Positions 1 to 10,100 of a stretch of 64,000 nucleotides of DNA are shown piece after piece. The stretch spans positions 1 to 64,000 of the forward strand of contig JACPVI010000063.1 in NCBI GenBank assembly GCA_016191815.1, read 5' to 3'. The notes under the pieces are model-generated. The model was not told the origin of the DNA and ran no database searches. It saw nothing but the letters and a program-made list of their open reading frames with translations. The stretch comes from Myxococcales bacterium (GTDB lineage Bacteria; Myxococcota; Myxococcia; Myxococcales; Myxococcaceae). The position numbers and the translations under genes are program-made. Position 1 is the first letter of the stretch. Every line of letters starts with the position of its first letter.

Positions 1-17
1 CCCCCCCCCCCCCCCCC
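1..17. other. homopolymeric C run at window edge
   Basis: The window opens with 17 consecutive C residues. A run like this exactly at the end of a sequence is more likely a contig-end or sequencing artefact than biology. The bases up to 106 hold nothing I can identify apart from the ribosome site of the first gene. Confidence 0.4.
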
Positions 18-106
18 AATCTTGTAACTCACCGAAACGGCACTGGTTTTTCGCATCCGCCGCGCTCCGGTCAAGCTCCTGCCGCGCTTGGCCGTAGGAG
101 CGCGCC

Positions 107-1761
<1,655 letters not shown>

Positions 1762-1765
<4 letters not shown>

Positions 1766-2073
1766 GCGGAGCCCTCGAGGATGGGCCGCCGCGTGCGGCC
1801 CGGTCGCCGGTCGCCCTGAAATCCCTCCCCCCAGGGGCGACCGGCGATGTCCGCGCGCCAGCCCGCGGCCCCGCGCACGCCATGCCCGCCGAGAGTGATG
1901 CTCGCCGCGAGCGGTCCCAGAAGGCCGAGGAGTTCCTCGTCCTCAACGAAAAGGTGCGCCACGAGGAGGCGACGCCCGCCGAGCGCGAGCGGTGGCTCCG
2001 CCTGCGCGACGACCTGCTCGGCGCAGGTGGTCCCGCGCCGCCGTCGCCCGACACCGGGGAACGCACGCGATGA
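1762..2073 (+). CDS. small hypothetical protein
   Basis: A short frame that begins as GTGA over the stop of the kinase gene. Its first 40 residues are low complexity. The credible part starts at the internal ATG at 1882 (MPAESDARRER), followed by a charged helical stretch with EEFLVLNEKVRHEEATPAER and WLRLRDDLL. That helix resembles the N-terminal segment I associate with myxobacterial PilZ-type proteins, but no PilZ domain follows. No clear ribosome site favours either start. Function is unknown, and the frame could be fortuitous in this GC-rich sequence. Confidence 0.4.
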
Positions 2074-2100
2074 GCCGCCTCCTCCACGCGCGCGCACCGG

Positions 2101-2415
2101 CTACGAGCGCCGCCGCGCCCTCGTCCCGGGCTCCCCGTCGAAGAACGTCCGCAGCGGCACCTGGTAGCCCATCGCCAGGGCCACGAGCGTGGCGACCGTG
2201 GCGTTGGCGCTGCCCTGCTCGATGCGCTGCAGGTGCTTCGGGTGGATGCCCGTCCGCTCCGCGGCCCGCTCCTGCGTCAGCTCGCGTTCCTCGCGGACCG
2301 CGCGCAGGCACCGGCCGAGGCGGCGCTGCTCCCGGCGGATCGCCTGGCGCGTCGAGGCGCGCTCCCAGATCTCGGAGCGGCCGTGGGCGTGCGGTGATGT
2401 CCCAGAGGCGGCCAC
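2101..2415 (-). CDS. XRE-family transcriptional regulator
   Basis: A 104-residue protein with a Cro/C1-type helix-turn-helix in its second half: LRAVREERELTQERAAERTG, then IHPKHLQRIEQGSANATVATL. The recognition-helix pattern and the RIE(Q/R)G signature are typical of XRE regulators. The start at 2415 is GTG with a weak ribosome site, so a shorter version is possible. It is read away from the response regulator at 2600, and a 12-bp inverted repeat lies 18 bases upstream of its start, which fits autoregulation. Confidence 0.8.
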   Translation of the reverse strand: MAASGTSPHAHGRSEIWERASTRQAIRREQRRLGRCLRAVREERELTQERAAERTGIHPKHLQRIEQGSANATVATLVALAMGYQVPLRTFFDGEPGTRARRRS

Positions 2416-2433
2416 CCATCGTTGCTACCCGTG

Positions 2434-2465
2434 GGAACTCATGAGATACACAACTCATGAGTTCC
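2434..2465. promoter_or_regulatory. inverted-repeat operator upstream of the XRE gene
   Basis: Two perfect 12-base arms, GGAACTCATGAG (2434-2445) and CTCATGAGTTCC (2454-2465), are separated by 8 bases. Each arm contains the self-palindromic octamer CTCATGAG, so two dimer sites could be stacked. It lies in the divergent region between the XRE gene (start 2415, minus) and the response regulator (start 2600, plus). Binding by the adjacent XRE protein is inferred from position. Confidence 0.7.
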
Positions 2466-2504
2466 ACTCGGACGAGAAAGGGTCACGAAGGCCGTGGCCC
2501 CACC

Positions 2505-2543
2505 GCCGGCCGCCTCGATTCCCCCCATCGAGTCACGGCCGGC
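2505..2543. terminator. nested hairpin before the response regulator
   Basis: Outer arms GCCGGCC (2505-2511) and GGCCGGC (2537-2543) enclose an inner stem CTCGAT (2514-2519) / ATCGAG (2527-2532). The right side runs into GGCCTTTCTT. It could be a terminator or a leader hairpin for the gene starting at 2600. Confidence 0.4.
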
Positions 2544-2599
2544 GGCCTTTCTTGCTCGGCGCCGCCGTCGCGCGAGGTGAGGAGAGAGGGGAGGGACGG

Positions 2600-2998
2600 A
2601 TGGAGGCGCGGAGCATCAAGGGCCCAACCCCGGCCGCGCCACGCGAGGTGAAGGCGTCGCGCCTCATCCTCGTCGTCGAGGACGACGAGGAGCTCCGCGA
2701 CCTCCTCACGCAAACCATCGAGGGCCTCGGGTACGCCGTCGAGACCGCGAGCCATGGGCTCAAGGCGATCGACCATGTGCGGCGCCGCCGCCCGGACCTC
2801 GTCCTCTTCGACCTCCAGATGCCCGTCTGCGACGGGGTGCGCCTCCACGAGGAGCTCGTGGCGCTGAGCTTCCCTGTCGAGAGGCTTGTGCTCATGAGCG
2901 CGGCGGATGATGGTCGCCGGCGGGCGTCGAGCATGGGGGTCCGCTTCCTCAAGAAGCCCTTCGATGTTGATCAGCTCCGGGAGGCGTTGGAGCGGTAG
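2600..2998 (+). CDS. single-domain response regulator (receiver only)
   Basis: A 132-residue CheY-like receiver. The acidic pocket is VVEDDEE, the phosphoacceptor is Asp71 in VLFDLQMP, the switch residue lies in LMSAAD and the conserved Lys in LKKPFD. There is no output domain, so it must act through protein contact, perhaps with the hybrid kinase upstream or the EAL protein 49 bases downstream. The ATG at 2600 follows a purine-rich GAGAGGGGAGGG ribosome site; earlier in-frame starts would extend it into non-conserved sequence. Confidence 0.85.
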   Translation: MEARSIKGPTPAAPREVKASRLILVVEDDEELRDLLTQTIEGLGYAVETASHGLKAIDHVRRRRPDLVLFDLQMPVCDGVRLHEELVALSFPVERLVLMSAADDGRRRASSMGVRFLKKPFDVDQLREALER

Positions 2999-3047
2999 CA
3001 TCACAATCGAACCGTCGTGAGCCCACCAGGGACAAGGGGAGGGATGG

Positions 3048-4325
3048 TTGCCGCAGGACGAGTCGAACGCCACACGGCCGGGGACGCCCGGGGAGCCGGA
3101 GCCGCCCGCGGCCGCGCTCCCGTGGATCGGCTCGGTCATCGGCGACGTCCAGGCAAGGCTCAAGGCGGGCGGCTGCCTCGGCGTCCTCCTCATCGACCTT
3201 GAACCGCTGTGCAGCATCGAGGCGGAGTGCGGCAGCGCCGTCTACAACGAGATCCTGGCGGCCATCGTCCGCGAGCTGGCGGCGCTCCGGCAGTCGGTCA
3301 TCCGCGCCGCGGACGTGCTCTGCTCGGTGCAGCCGAACGCCGAGGAGCTCGTGCTCCTCCTCGAGCCCTCCCGCTCGGGAAAGACCGTGACCACCACGGC
3401 GCTGGAGGGCGTGGCGGACCGCGTGTGGGCGGCGCTCGCGCCGCGCGTCGCCGAGCTCACGCACCCCTACGGGACCCGCGGCGGCTTCCGGCTGGGCTAC
3501 TCGGTGATGCTCGCGAACTCGATGATCCAGACCGAGAGGCTTCTCCACCGCGCCGTCAACCAGGCGCGCACGCTGGCCACGGACTACTCCCGCCGCGTCC
3601 TCGCGCGCGGGCGCGAGCGCCTGCGGGACCTCATCGTGACCGGCCAGCTCAGCACGGTGTTCCAGCCCATCTACGAGCTCTCCGGACCGACGCTCCGCGC
3701 CTACGAGGCCCTGGTCCGCGGCCCAGCGGACTCCGACCTCACGAGCCCCACTCTGCTGTTCAACCTGGCGCAGCTCACGGACCTGGTCGCGGAGCTCGAC
3801 CGGGCCTGCTGCGAATCCTCCCTCGCGAGCGCGGCGAACTTGCCGGACGGCGCGCTCCTGTTCATGAACGTCATGCCCGCGCTCATCAACGACCCAGCGT
3901 TCCGCGCCAGGATGATCGACTTCGGCGAAAGGAACGCCCCGTCGAGAGTCGTCCTGGAGCTCAACGAGGGGGTGGCCGTCCGCAGCTACCAGGTCCTCAC
4001 CAGGGGGATCGCCGAGCTCCGCGCGCATGGCATCCGGGTCGCGGTGGACGACCTCGGCGCGGGCCACGCCAACCTGGACCACGTCCAGCGCCTCGAGCCC
4101 GACTTCCTGAAACTCGACATCTCGCTCGTGCGCGGCGTACACCAGAGCGCCGTCAAGCAGACGTTCGTCGAGAGCCTAGTCGCCATCGGCCGCGCCCTCG
4201 AGGCGACCGTCATCGCGGAGGGGATCGAGGAGCCCCAGGAGCGCGACGCGCTCGCCTCGCTGAACGTGGCGTGGGGGCAAGGCTTCCTCTTCGCCCGTCC
4301 CGAGCCGGGATTCCTCCAAACCTGA
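3048..4325 (+). CDS. EAL-domain cyclic-di-GMP phosphodiesterase with degenerate GGDEF-like N-terminus
   Basis: A 425-residue protein. The first 190 residues resemble a diguanylate cyclase fold but lack a GGDEF active site. The EAL domain (about 195-425) has the signature YEALVRG (Glu220), MNVMP, the metal ligands LELNE and VAVDDLGAGHANL, the lysine of DFLKLDIS, IAEGIEE and GQGFLFARP, so it looks catalytically complete. It should hydrolyse c-di-GMP in the cytosol. The start is TTG at 3048, placed by the AGGGGAGGG ribosome site; there is no better-placed ATG. Confidence 0.88.
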   Translation: MPQDESNATRPGTPGEPEPPAAALPWIGSVIGDVQARLKAGGCLGVLLIDLEPLCSIEAECGSAVYNEILAAIVRELAALRQSVIRAADVLCSVQPNAEELVLLLEPSRSGKTVTTTALEGVADRVWAALAPRVAELTHPYGTRGGFRLGYSVMLANSMIQTERLLHRAVNQARTLATDYSRRVLARGRERLRDLIVTGQLSTVFQPIYELSGPTLRAYEALVRGPADSDLTSPTLLFNLAQLTDLVAELDRACCESSLASAANLPDGALLFMNVMPALINDPAFRARMIDFGERNAPSRVVLELNEGVAVRSYQVLTRGIAELRAHGIRVAVDDLGAGHANLDHVQRLEPDFLKLDISLVRGVHQSAVKQTFVESLVAIGRALEATVIAEGIEEPQERDALASLNVAWGQGFLFARPEPGFLQT

Positions 4326-4352
4326 TCACGATCTTTGCGCCAACGCAGGTAG

Positions 4353-4401
4353 ACCTCCGACGAGGGGCACGAGGGGCAGCACGCCCTTGCTCGGCGGAGG
4401 T
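4353..4401. terminator. hairpin after the EAL gene
   Basis: ACCTCCG..CGAG..GGGC (from 4353) pairs with GCCC..GCTCGGCGGAGGT (4383-4401) with one mismatch and a small bulge. It lies 28 bases after the EAL stop codon and just before the operator of the next operon. There is no T tract, so it is a terminator by position and stem only. Confidence 0.45.
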
Positions 4402-4405
4402 TGAT

Positions 4406-4427
4406 GGGTGACAAATCTTGTCCACCC
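4406..4427. promoter_or_regulatory. operator-like palindrome before the XRE-DprA operon
   Basis: The inverted repeat GACAA-ATC-TTGTC (4410-4422) is extended by GGGTG/CACCC, giving an imperfect 22-base dyad. It ends 17 bases before the ATG at 4444, where a repressor would block initiation. The XRE protein encoded immediately downstream is the natural candidate. Confidence 0.6.
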
Positions 4428-4443
4428 CTGTACGTTGGTAGTC

Positions 4444-4797
4444 ATGGGTGCAACCGCATCAACCGAACTGGGGGCGCGACTCAGGGAGCTCCGACGGCGG
4501 CGCCATGTAAGCATGAAGGGGCTCGCAAGGCGGCTCGGGGTCGATCCGTCGTTTCTGAGCCGGGTCGAGCGTGGATGCGTCCCCGCACCGGCGCATCTGG
4601 TCCGCCGCGCCGCGACCGAGCTGGGCACCACGGCTGAACCCTTGCTCGTGTTGGCCGGGCACCTCCCAGAGGACGTGCAGGCGATCCTTCGCGCGCAACC
4701 CGAACGGGCGCTGAATCTGCTCCGCAGGCGCCTTGGCGCTCGCCGCAAGGAAGCGGCCCCACGGGCGGCGTCGATGCCGCGCGAGAGGGAGGCATGA
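4444..4797 (+). CDS. XRE-family repressor of the DprA operon
   Basis: A 117-residue regulator with an N-terminal XRE helix-turn-helix: LGARLRELRRRRHVSMKGLA, then RRLGVDPSFLSRVERG. A helical tail (LVLAGHLPEDVQAIL) resembles the C-terminal part of XRE proteins that control small defence operons. An earlier in-frame GTG at 4408 lies inside the operator palindrome, so I prefer ATG 4444, whose transcript would have little or no leader. The stop overlaps the ATG of the DprA-like gene (ATGA), so the two are translationally coupled. Confidence 0.82.
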   Translation: MGATASTELGARLRELRRRRHVSMKGLARRLGVDPSFLSRVERGCVPAPAHLVRRAATELGTTAEPLLVLAGHLPEDVQAILRAQPERALNLLRRRLGARRKEAAPRAASMPREREA

Positions 4798-5843
4798 TGG
4801 ATCGAGGCATTCCCTCGACAAGCGCCACGGGTGTGTTGACCCTTCTGGGTCTGCGGGGAATCGGACCGCAGACGGCTGACCGCCTCGTCACGCGCTTCGG
4901 GACCCTGGGCGAGCTACGCGAGGCCTCGCCGCGCGATCTCGAAGGCGCCGTGTCCGCCGGGGCTCTTCCGACGTTGCGTGAAGAGAAGGCCTGGGAGATC
5001 GCCCACCGCCACGCGCAAGAGCTGCTCGAGGAGGCAGATCGCCGCAGCGTCCAGGTGCTGACCGCGTGGGAAGATACCTACCCGGTCCATCTGCGGACGA
5101 TCCCGGACCGGCCCCTCGTCGTCTACCTACGCGGGCAGCTGCCAACCAGCCCGAGGACGGTCGCGTGCATCGGCACCCGCGAGCCAACCCACTTCGGTGA
5201 GAAGGCGACGCGGGGCATCGTAAGCGCGCTCGTCGAGCGCGGTTGGAGCATCGTGAGCGGACTTGCGCTCGGGGTCGACGCGCTCGCGCACGAGGCCGCG
5301 CTGGAAGCCAAGGGTCACACGGTAGCAATCCTCGGGAACGGCCTCGACGCCGTCTACCCGAAGAAGAATGCCGACCTCGCGGAGCGCATCCTGGCCGCTG
5401 GCGGCGCTTGGATGAGCGAGCAGCCATTCGGCGCCCCCGCCGTTCCACGCAACCTGGTGCAGCGTGATCGGCTTCAGAGCGGCATGTCGGTCGGCACCGT
5501 AGTCATGCAGACCGACATCGTCGGCGGCTCGATGCACACCGTGCGGTTCACGCTTCTGCAGGGGCGCCTGCTGTTCGCGCCCGTCCCGCAGGGTCCGCAC
5601 GCGGCGGAACCAAAGAGTCGCGGCATTCTGGCACTCACGCAGCGGACGGGAGTGGAGCTGGCCCGCCTCCTAGAGACGCAGGGCGAGTACGCGGAGCTCC
5701 TGCGCCGCGAGTATGCCACGCGCCCGGTCGCCACTCCGATCGTCGGCCGCGAGGACTATGACAAGCTCCTCCAGACGCTGGAGGCGGTCGTCGAGGGCCG
5801 TCGCCCCGCCGGGCGTCGTGACCCACAGCTCGGCCTCTTCTAG
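4794..5843 (+). CDS. dprA: DprA/Smf-like Rossmann-fold DNA-processing protein
   Basis: 349 residues. A helix-hairpin-helix-like N-terminus (GLRGIGPQTADRLVTRFG) precedes the DprA Rossmann domain (about 110-320), with VACIGTREPT, IVSGLALGVDALAHEAAL, VAILGNGLDAVYP and RNLVQRDRLQSGMS. Classical DprA loads RecA on incoming single-stranded DNA. Here the gene is coupled to an XRE repressor and a HAD/phosphoribosyltransferase, a context suggesting an immune role rather than transformation. The last five residues are QLGLF (345-349), matching the sliding-clamp-binding consensus, so DnaN contact is likely. Family membership is clear; the role is inferred. Confidence 0.85.
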   Translation: MMDRGIPSTSATGVLTLLGLRGIGPQTADRLVTRFGTLGELREASPRDLEGAVSAGALPTLREEKAWEIAHRHAQELLEEADRRSVQVLTAWEDTYPVHLRTIPDRPLVVYLRGQLPTSPRTVACIGTREPTHFGEKATRGIVSALVERGWSIVSGLALGVDALAHEAALEAKGHTVAILGNGLDAVYPKKNADLAERILAAGGAWMSEQPFGAPAVPRNLVQRDRLQSGMSVGTVVMQTDIVGGSMHTVRFTLLQGRLLFAPVPQGPHAAEPKSRGILALTQRTGVELARLLETQGEYAELLRREYATRPVATPIVGREDYDKLLQTLEAVVEGRRPAGRRDPQLGLF

Positions 5844-5866
5844 CCGCCGCAACCCGGAAAAGACGC

Positions 5867-7099
5867 GTGCCGCCGACGGCCTTCCTGTTCGACCTCGACA
5901 TGACGTTGGTGGATTCTTCGGCGCTCGACGATTGGCGTACGCGTCAATTGTGGCAGCACGTCCGCGCCAACATGGGACAGGTCAAGCCCTTCGCCTTCAG
6001 CACCGTCTCCGCGCACGAGCTGCCTGGCCGGTTGAAGGCGCTCGGGCACCGGGTCGCGGTGGTGACCTCGTCGCCCCGGTGGTACGCGGAGCAGCTCCTG
6101 TCACAGTTCGGCGTGACCTACGACGCGCTCGTAGCCTACGGGGATACGACGCAGCACAAGCCCGACCCGGAGCCCATCAACGCTGCTCTTGCCACGCTCG
6201 GCGCCGCGGCGGAAGACGCCTACCATATCGGCGATGCGCCCATCGACGTTGAGGCGAGCTATCACGCCGGTGTCGCCTCTATTGGCGCGGGCTGGGGGGT
6301 TCGGGACCTCGAAACCTTCTGTTCGGCGGCGCCTGACATCCTCGTGCTCAAGCCGAGCTCGTTGCTCAAGCTCGACACGCTGGAGCGCCGAGGCTACTTC
6401 GCCGAGGTCCTTTCCGACGGCTTGGAACCGAAGGCGCATCGCGGGTCCATCCTCCCGTGTGGTGGCACTCCGGTGCGGTACGCGCTCGGGCGCTACTTCA
6501 CCGCCTCCGACCCACGGCACGCGACGAGCAAGCTGTCATCGAATCTGCTCACGCTGAAGAACGGCGACGGTCCCGCATCCGTGATGGGCCGCGCGCTCGG
6601 TGAGTTCCTGAAGAAGATCGACTGGACCCCAGATTACATCGTCCCAGTGCCGCCCAAGCCCAGCCAGCCTCGGAACCGCTTCAAGGCCGTCCTTGAGGCC
6701 GCAGAGCCGTGGATTCCAGAAGAGACCAACGTTTACCTCGACGGTCTTGCGTGCGTGAAAGAGGTTCAGGGCTACAAGGCCATGGGCCCGCTCGAGCGCG
6801 CGGCGGCCATTCGCGGTGTTTTCGCATCGAAGTACACGTGGAACAACGGGCGCGTGCTGCTCCTGGACGACGTCCTCACGACCGGGGAGACAGTCACGGA
6901 GTCTGCACGCGTGCTCATGGCCAACGCGGTCGCCGAGGTCCGTGTCGTGGCCCTCGGCAAGGACCAGCAAGTCTTCATGCACAAGCAGTGCCCGAGCTGC
7001 GGGCGCACGATGAAGGTGCGGACCAACAGCTACACCGGCGAGAAGTTCTGGGGCTGCTCCGGCTATCCCGACTCCTGTCAGTACAGCGAGAACCTGTAG
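5867..7099 (+). CDS. HAD hydrolase - phosphoribosyltransferase - topoisomerase-type zinc finger fusion
   Basis: 410 residues, three domains. An N-terminal HAD phosphatase has FDLDMTLVDSS, the motif II serine in VVTSSPRWYA, HKPDPEP and GDAPIDVEA. A ComF/PRT-like domain carries the PRPP loop LLLDDVLTTGETV. The C-terminus (about 375-405) is a four-cysteine finger (CPSCGRTM...GCSGYPDSC) like those of topoisomerase I tails. It starts at GTG 5867, 23 bases after dprA, completing the XRE-dprA operon. A nucleotide- or DNA-linked immune function is plausible but unproven. It ends 13 bases from the stop of the convergent phage polyprotein, at the prophage boundary. Confidence 0.82.
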   Translation: MPPTAFLFDLDMTLVDSSALDDWRTRQLWQHVRANMGQVKPFAFSTVSAHELPGRLKALGHRVAVVTSSPRWYAEQLLSQFGVTYDALVAYGDTTQHKPDPEPINAALATLGAAAEDAYHIGDAPIDVEASYHAGVASIGAGWGVRDLETFCSAAPDILVLKPSSLLKLDTLERRGYFAEVLSDGLEPKAHRGSILPCGGTPVRYALGRYFTASDPRHATSKLSSNLLTLKNGDGPASVMGRALGEFLKKIDWTPDYIVPVPPKPSQPRNRFKAVLEAAEPWIPEETNVYLDGLACVKEVQGYKAMGPLERAAAIRGVFASKYTWNNGRVLLLDDVLTTGETVTESARVLMANAVAEVRVVALGKDQQVFMHKQCPSCGRTMKVRTNSYTGEKFWGCSGYPDSCQYSENL

Positions 7100-7112
7100 C
7101 CCCGACTGTTGG

Positions 7113-10100
7113 TCAGGCTGACTGGGTTCGAATCGCATTCCCGCCGATGCTCCAGCCGGAAATTGCGCCGTCCTTGATCTGCTTCCAGAGGTCGTTGTCC
7201 AGTACGCGCGCGGCGAGGAGCCACGTCCCCTTCTTCACCCGCTTGCCGTCGACCTCGAAGTCGACGGGCGCCAGGTACGACTCGAGGATCTTGACCTGGT
7301 CGCCGAGCAGCTCCCGGTGCATGAGGCCGATGTTGCGGTACTCCTCCATGAACCGGTGCGCGGCATCCCGGACCTCGGCGCCCGAGTACACGTCCTTCTG
7401 GGCGTCCACGGTCTCGGGCTCGAGCACGATGCCCAGCACGTAGCGCTCCTCGCCCGTCTTCAGGAGCGGGATGCGCTTGGCGAGCGCGGCGGCGAGCATC
7501 TTCTTGAACTCCTGCGGCTGCGCCAGGTGGATGACCTCCTCGGGGGACATCGGCGGCTCGGCGGTGCGGTCGATGACGACCGGCGTGAACCACGTGATGC
7601 TCTGCTTGCCCCCGGCGCGGTCGATGAGAAGCTCGGTCACCTCCACGCGGATGACGTCGCCCACGTTGGCATCGAGCTTCGCGTTGAACGTCTTCCCGAC
7701 CGGCGCGTAGAGCTTTCCGCCGACGTCCACGGTCTCCTTCCAGCGGTCGGCCTCCTCGCGCGGGACGGGGCCGACGGCGCCGAAGAAGTTGTAGACGTCG
7801 GGCGCGTCCTTCACGGGGTGCCGGTCGTAGACGAGAGCGCGGACCTCGCGGACGAGCTTGAGCTTCGCCCACGCGTCGTTCTCTCCGCCGAGCGAGTAGG
7901 TCGAGGAGATGAGCTTGAGCATGGCGCCCTCGGAGCCCGGGATCTTCGCCGCGCGGTCGATGGCGCGCCGGAGCGCGTCGATGGTGCGGGCAGTCGAAGT
8001 CTCGACTTCCTCCAGGTGCTTGAGTCGCCGTCCCTCGAAGAAGAGATCCAGGACCTCGCGGCGACGCACGTAGGGCTCGAAGGTGAGGTTGCGGTGGCGC
8101 CAGTAGAGGATGTCGAAGACCTGCACGCGCGCGCGGGAGTCGTCGCGCGCCTCGTCCGTGCGGAACTCTCCGAGCTCGCGCCGCGGCACCGGGTCGCCCG
8201 CCTCGTCGAAGTCGAAGAACTCGCCGTCGAGGATGAAGTCCCCGGGGAGGGCGGCGAGCTCGGCGGAGAGGTTCGGCAGCGCCGGCGAGATGTCGCGCTT
8301 GGTGTCCTCGGTGAAGACGAGGACCTTGTCCCCGGCCTTCTCCAGGACGACGCGGAAGCCGTTGAACTTGGGCTCGATGGCGATGCCGCCCTTGAGCATC
8401 TCGGGCGTGGCCCACGCGAGGGCGGCGTCCACCTCCCGGAACTCGTTGGTCGCGCGCGGCGCCGGCTTCATCGGCTGGAAGATGGCGAGCGGCCGGAGCT
8501 GCGCGCGGTCGACGTCGGGGTCCTTCCGCGCCGGGTCCCAGATCTGCACCCCGTCCCGCACCGGCACCTCGGCCTTGGCCTCCGGGATGGCGCGGCCCGG
8601 GTCCTGGCCCCGCGCGAGCTGCCAGATGTCGCTGCCCGCCTCCTCGGCGGTGAGCGTGAACACGCCGCGGAGCTTCTGGCCCTCGAAGCGGACCTTCTTG
8701 AACGTCCGCTGGTCGTCGAGCAAGACGGCGCGCCCCCGGTCCTGGATGCGGATGGTCGAGGGCGTCTCCTTGGTGTCGTTCAGGACGTCGCCGCCCACGC
8801 CCTGGCCGGGGGCCACGTCGCCGTCGAAGGCGAGCAGCTCCTTGGACCGCCGCGGCGTCGCCACCGCGGTGATGCGCTCCTCGCCGGAGAGCGGGTCTGC
8901 CTGCAGCACCCAGGTGTCGAGCCCTGCGCCCGCGCGGTCGAGGGCCAGGTGCCACACCTGCCGCGACGGCGCGGCGCGGATGACCGTCTGCCCCTTCCAG
9001 AACTGCCACGAGAGCGTGAAGTCGACCTCGCGCGGCTGCTTCTCGACCTCCGCGGGCACGTCGTCGTCCACCCACTCCACGTCGTCGAGCTTGCGGAGCT
9101 TGCACGAGGCGACGAAGAGCCGGCTGCGCTTCTGCCACTGGCCCGCGCTCCGTCCCTCCGGAATGCGCATCGTGAAGGGTCGCCCGACCTTGGCGAGCGC
9201 GCGCCGCGCCCGGGCCGAGTCCGTGTACGCGATGACGTAGTCACCCTTGAGCTTGGACACCGCGGCGGCGATCTCCTCGGGCGCGATGCCGTCGCCGACC
9301 GCCCACTCCTCGGTGTAGGGCGGGTCCAGGAAGAAGAGCGTGCCCGGTCCGTCGCACTCCCCGAGCGTCTTCTCCCAGTCCTGCGTCACGAGCCGCACGC
9401 CCTTCAGGCGCTCCTGGAACTTCCACAGCTCGCCCAGGTCGTAGGTCTGCCCGTCGTGGATGGTGGCGAAGCCGCTCATGTTCGGCTTCGCGCCCCAGGT
9501 GCAGAGCCGGCCGTAGATGAGCTTCCAGACGCGCTCGGCGTCCGAGCCCGGCTCGCTCGCCCGGGCGCGCTCGAACCCGGTTCGGGAGACCTTCCACGGA
9601 TACCGCTCGAGCGCCGCGAACGACTTCTTGCTCAGCCGTTGGATGTAGCGGAGCGCGAAGACCACCTCCGGGTTGGCGTCCGCGAGGACCTCCTCGCGCG
9701 CCGGCTCCTTGGCGAAGAAGACCGCCGCGGCGCCGCAGAAGGGCTCGACGTACCGGGCGTGCTCCGGGAGCCGCGCCGCGAGCTTCCGCGCGTACTTGGC
9801 GGACCCGCCCCACTGCTGGAACGGGATGACGCGGGCCTTCTCCACCTCGGCATCGGTCGTCGGGGCGGAGAGGAAGAGCTTCTGCACGACGCGCCGGAAC
9901 TCGCCATCGACGAGCCTGATGTTGTCCGCGGTGAAGAAGCCCGACTCCACGAGCGCGTCGCGCATCCCGCGGGCATCCTCGCCCTTGGCCTCCCAGTAGC
10001 GGTGCTCCTTCGGCGTCACCCGCTCGAGCGACAGCGGCAACGCCGAGTAGCCGTCGGGCGGCATCGAGCGCGTCTCGACGGCGCGGGGCTTGACGACCGA

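Noticed and set aside
1-17. Poly-C tract as a possible regulatory or telomere-like element
   Set aside because: A homopolymer exactly at the edge of the sequence is best explained as an assembly or read-end artefact.
7125-7134. GGTTCGAATC resembling a tRNA T-loop at the prophage boundary, a possible att site in a tRNA
   Set aside because: The flanking bases cannot form a T stem or acceptor stem, and the sequence codes for the conserved end of the XkdF-type protease. No matching copy was seen near the right end.
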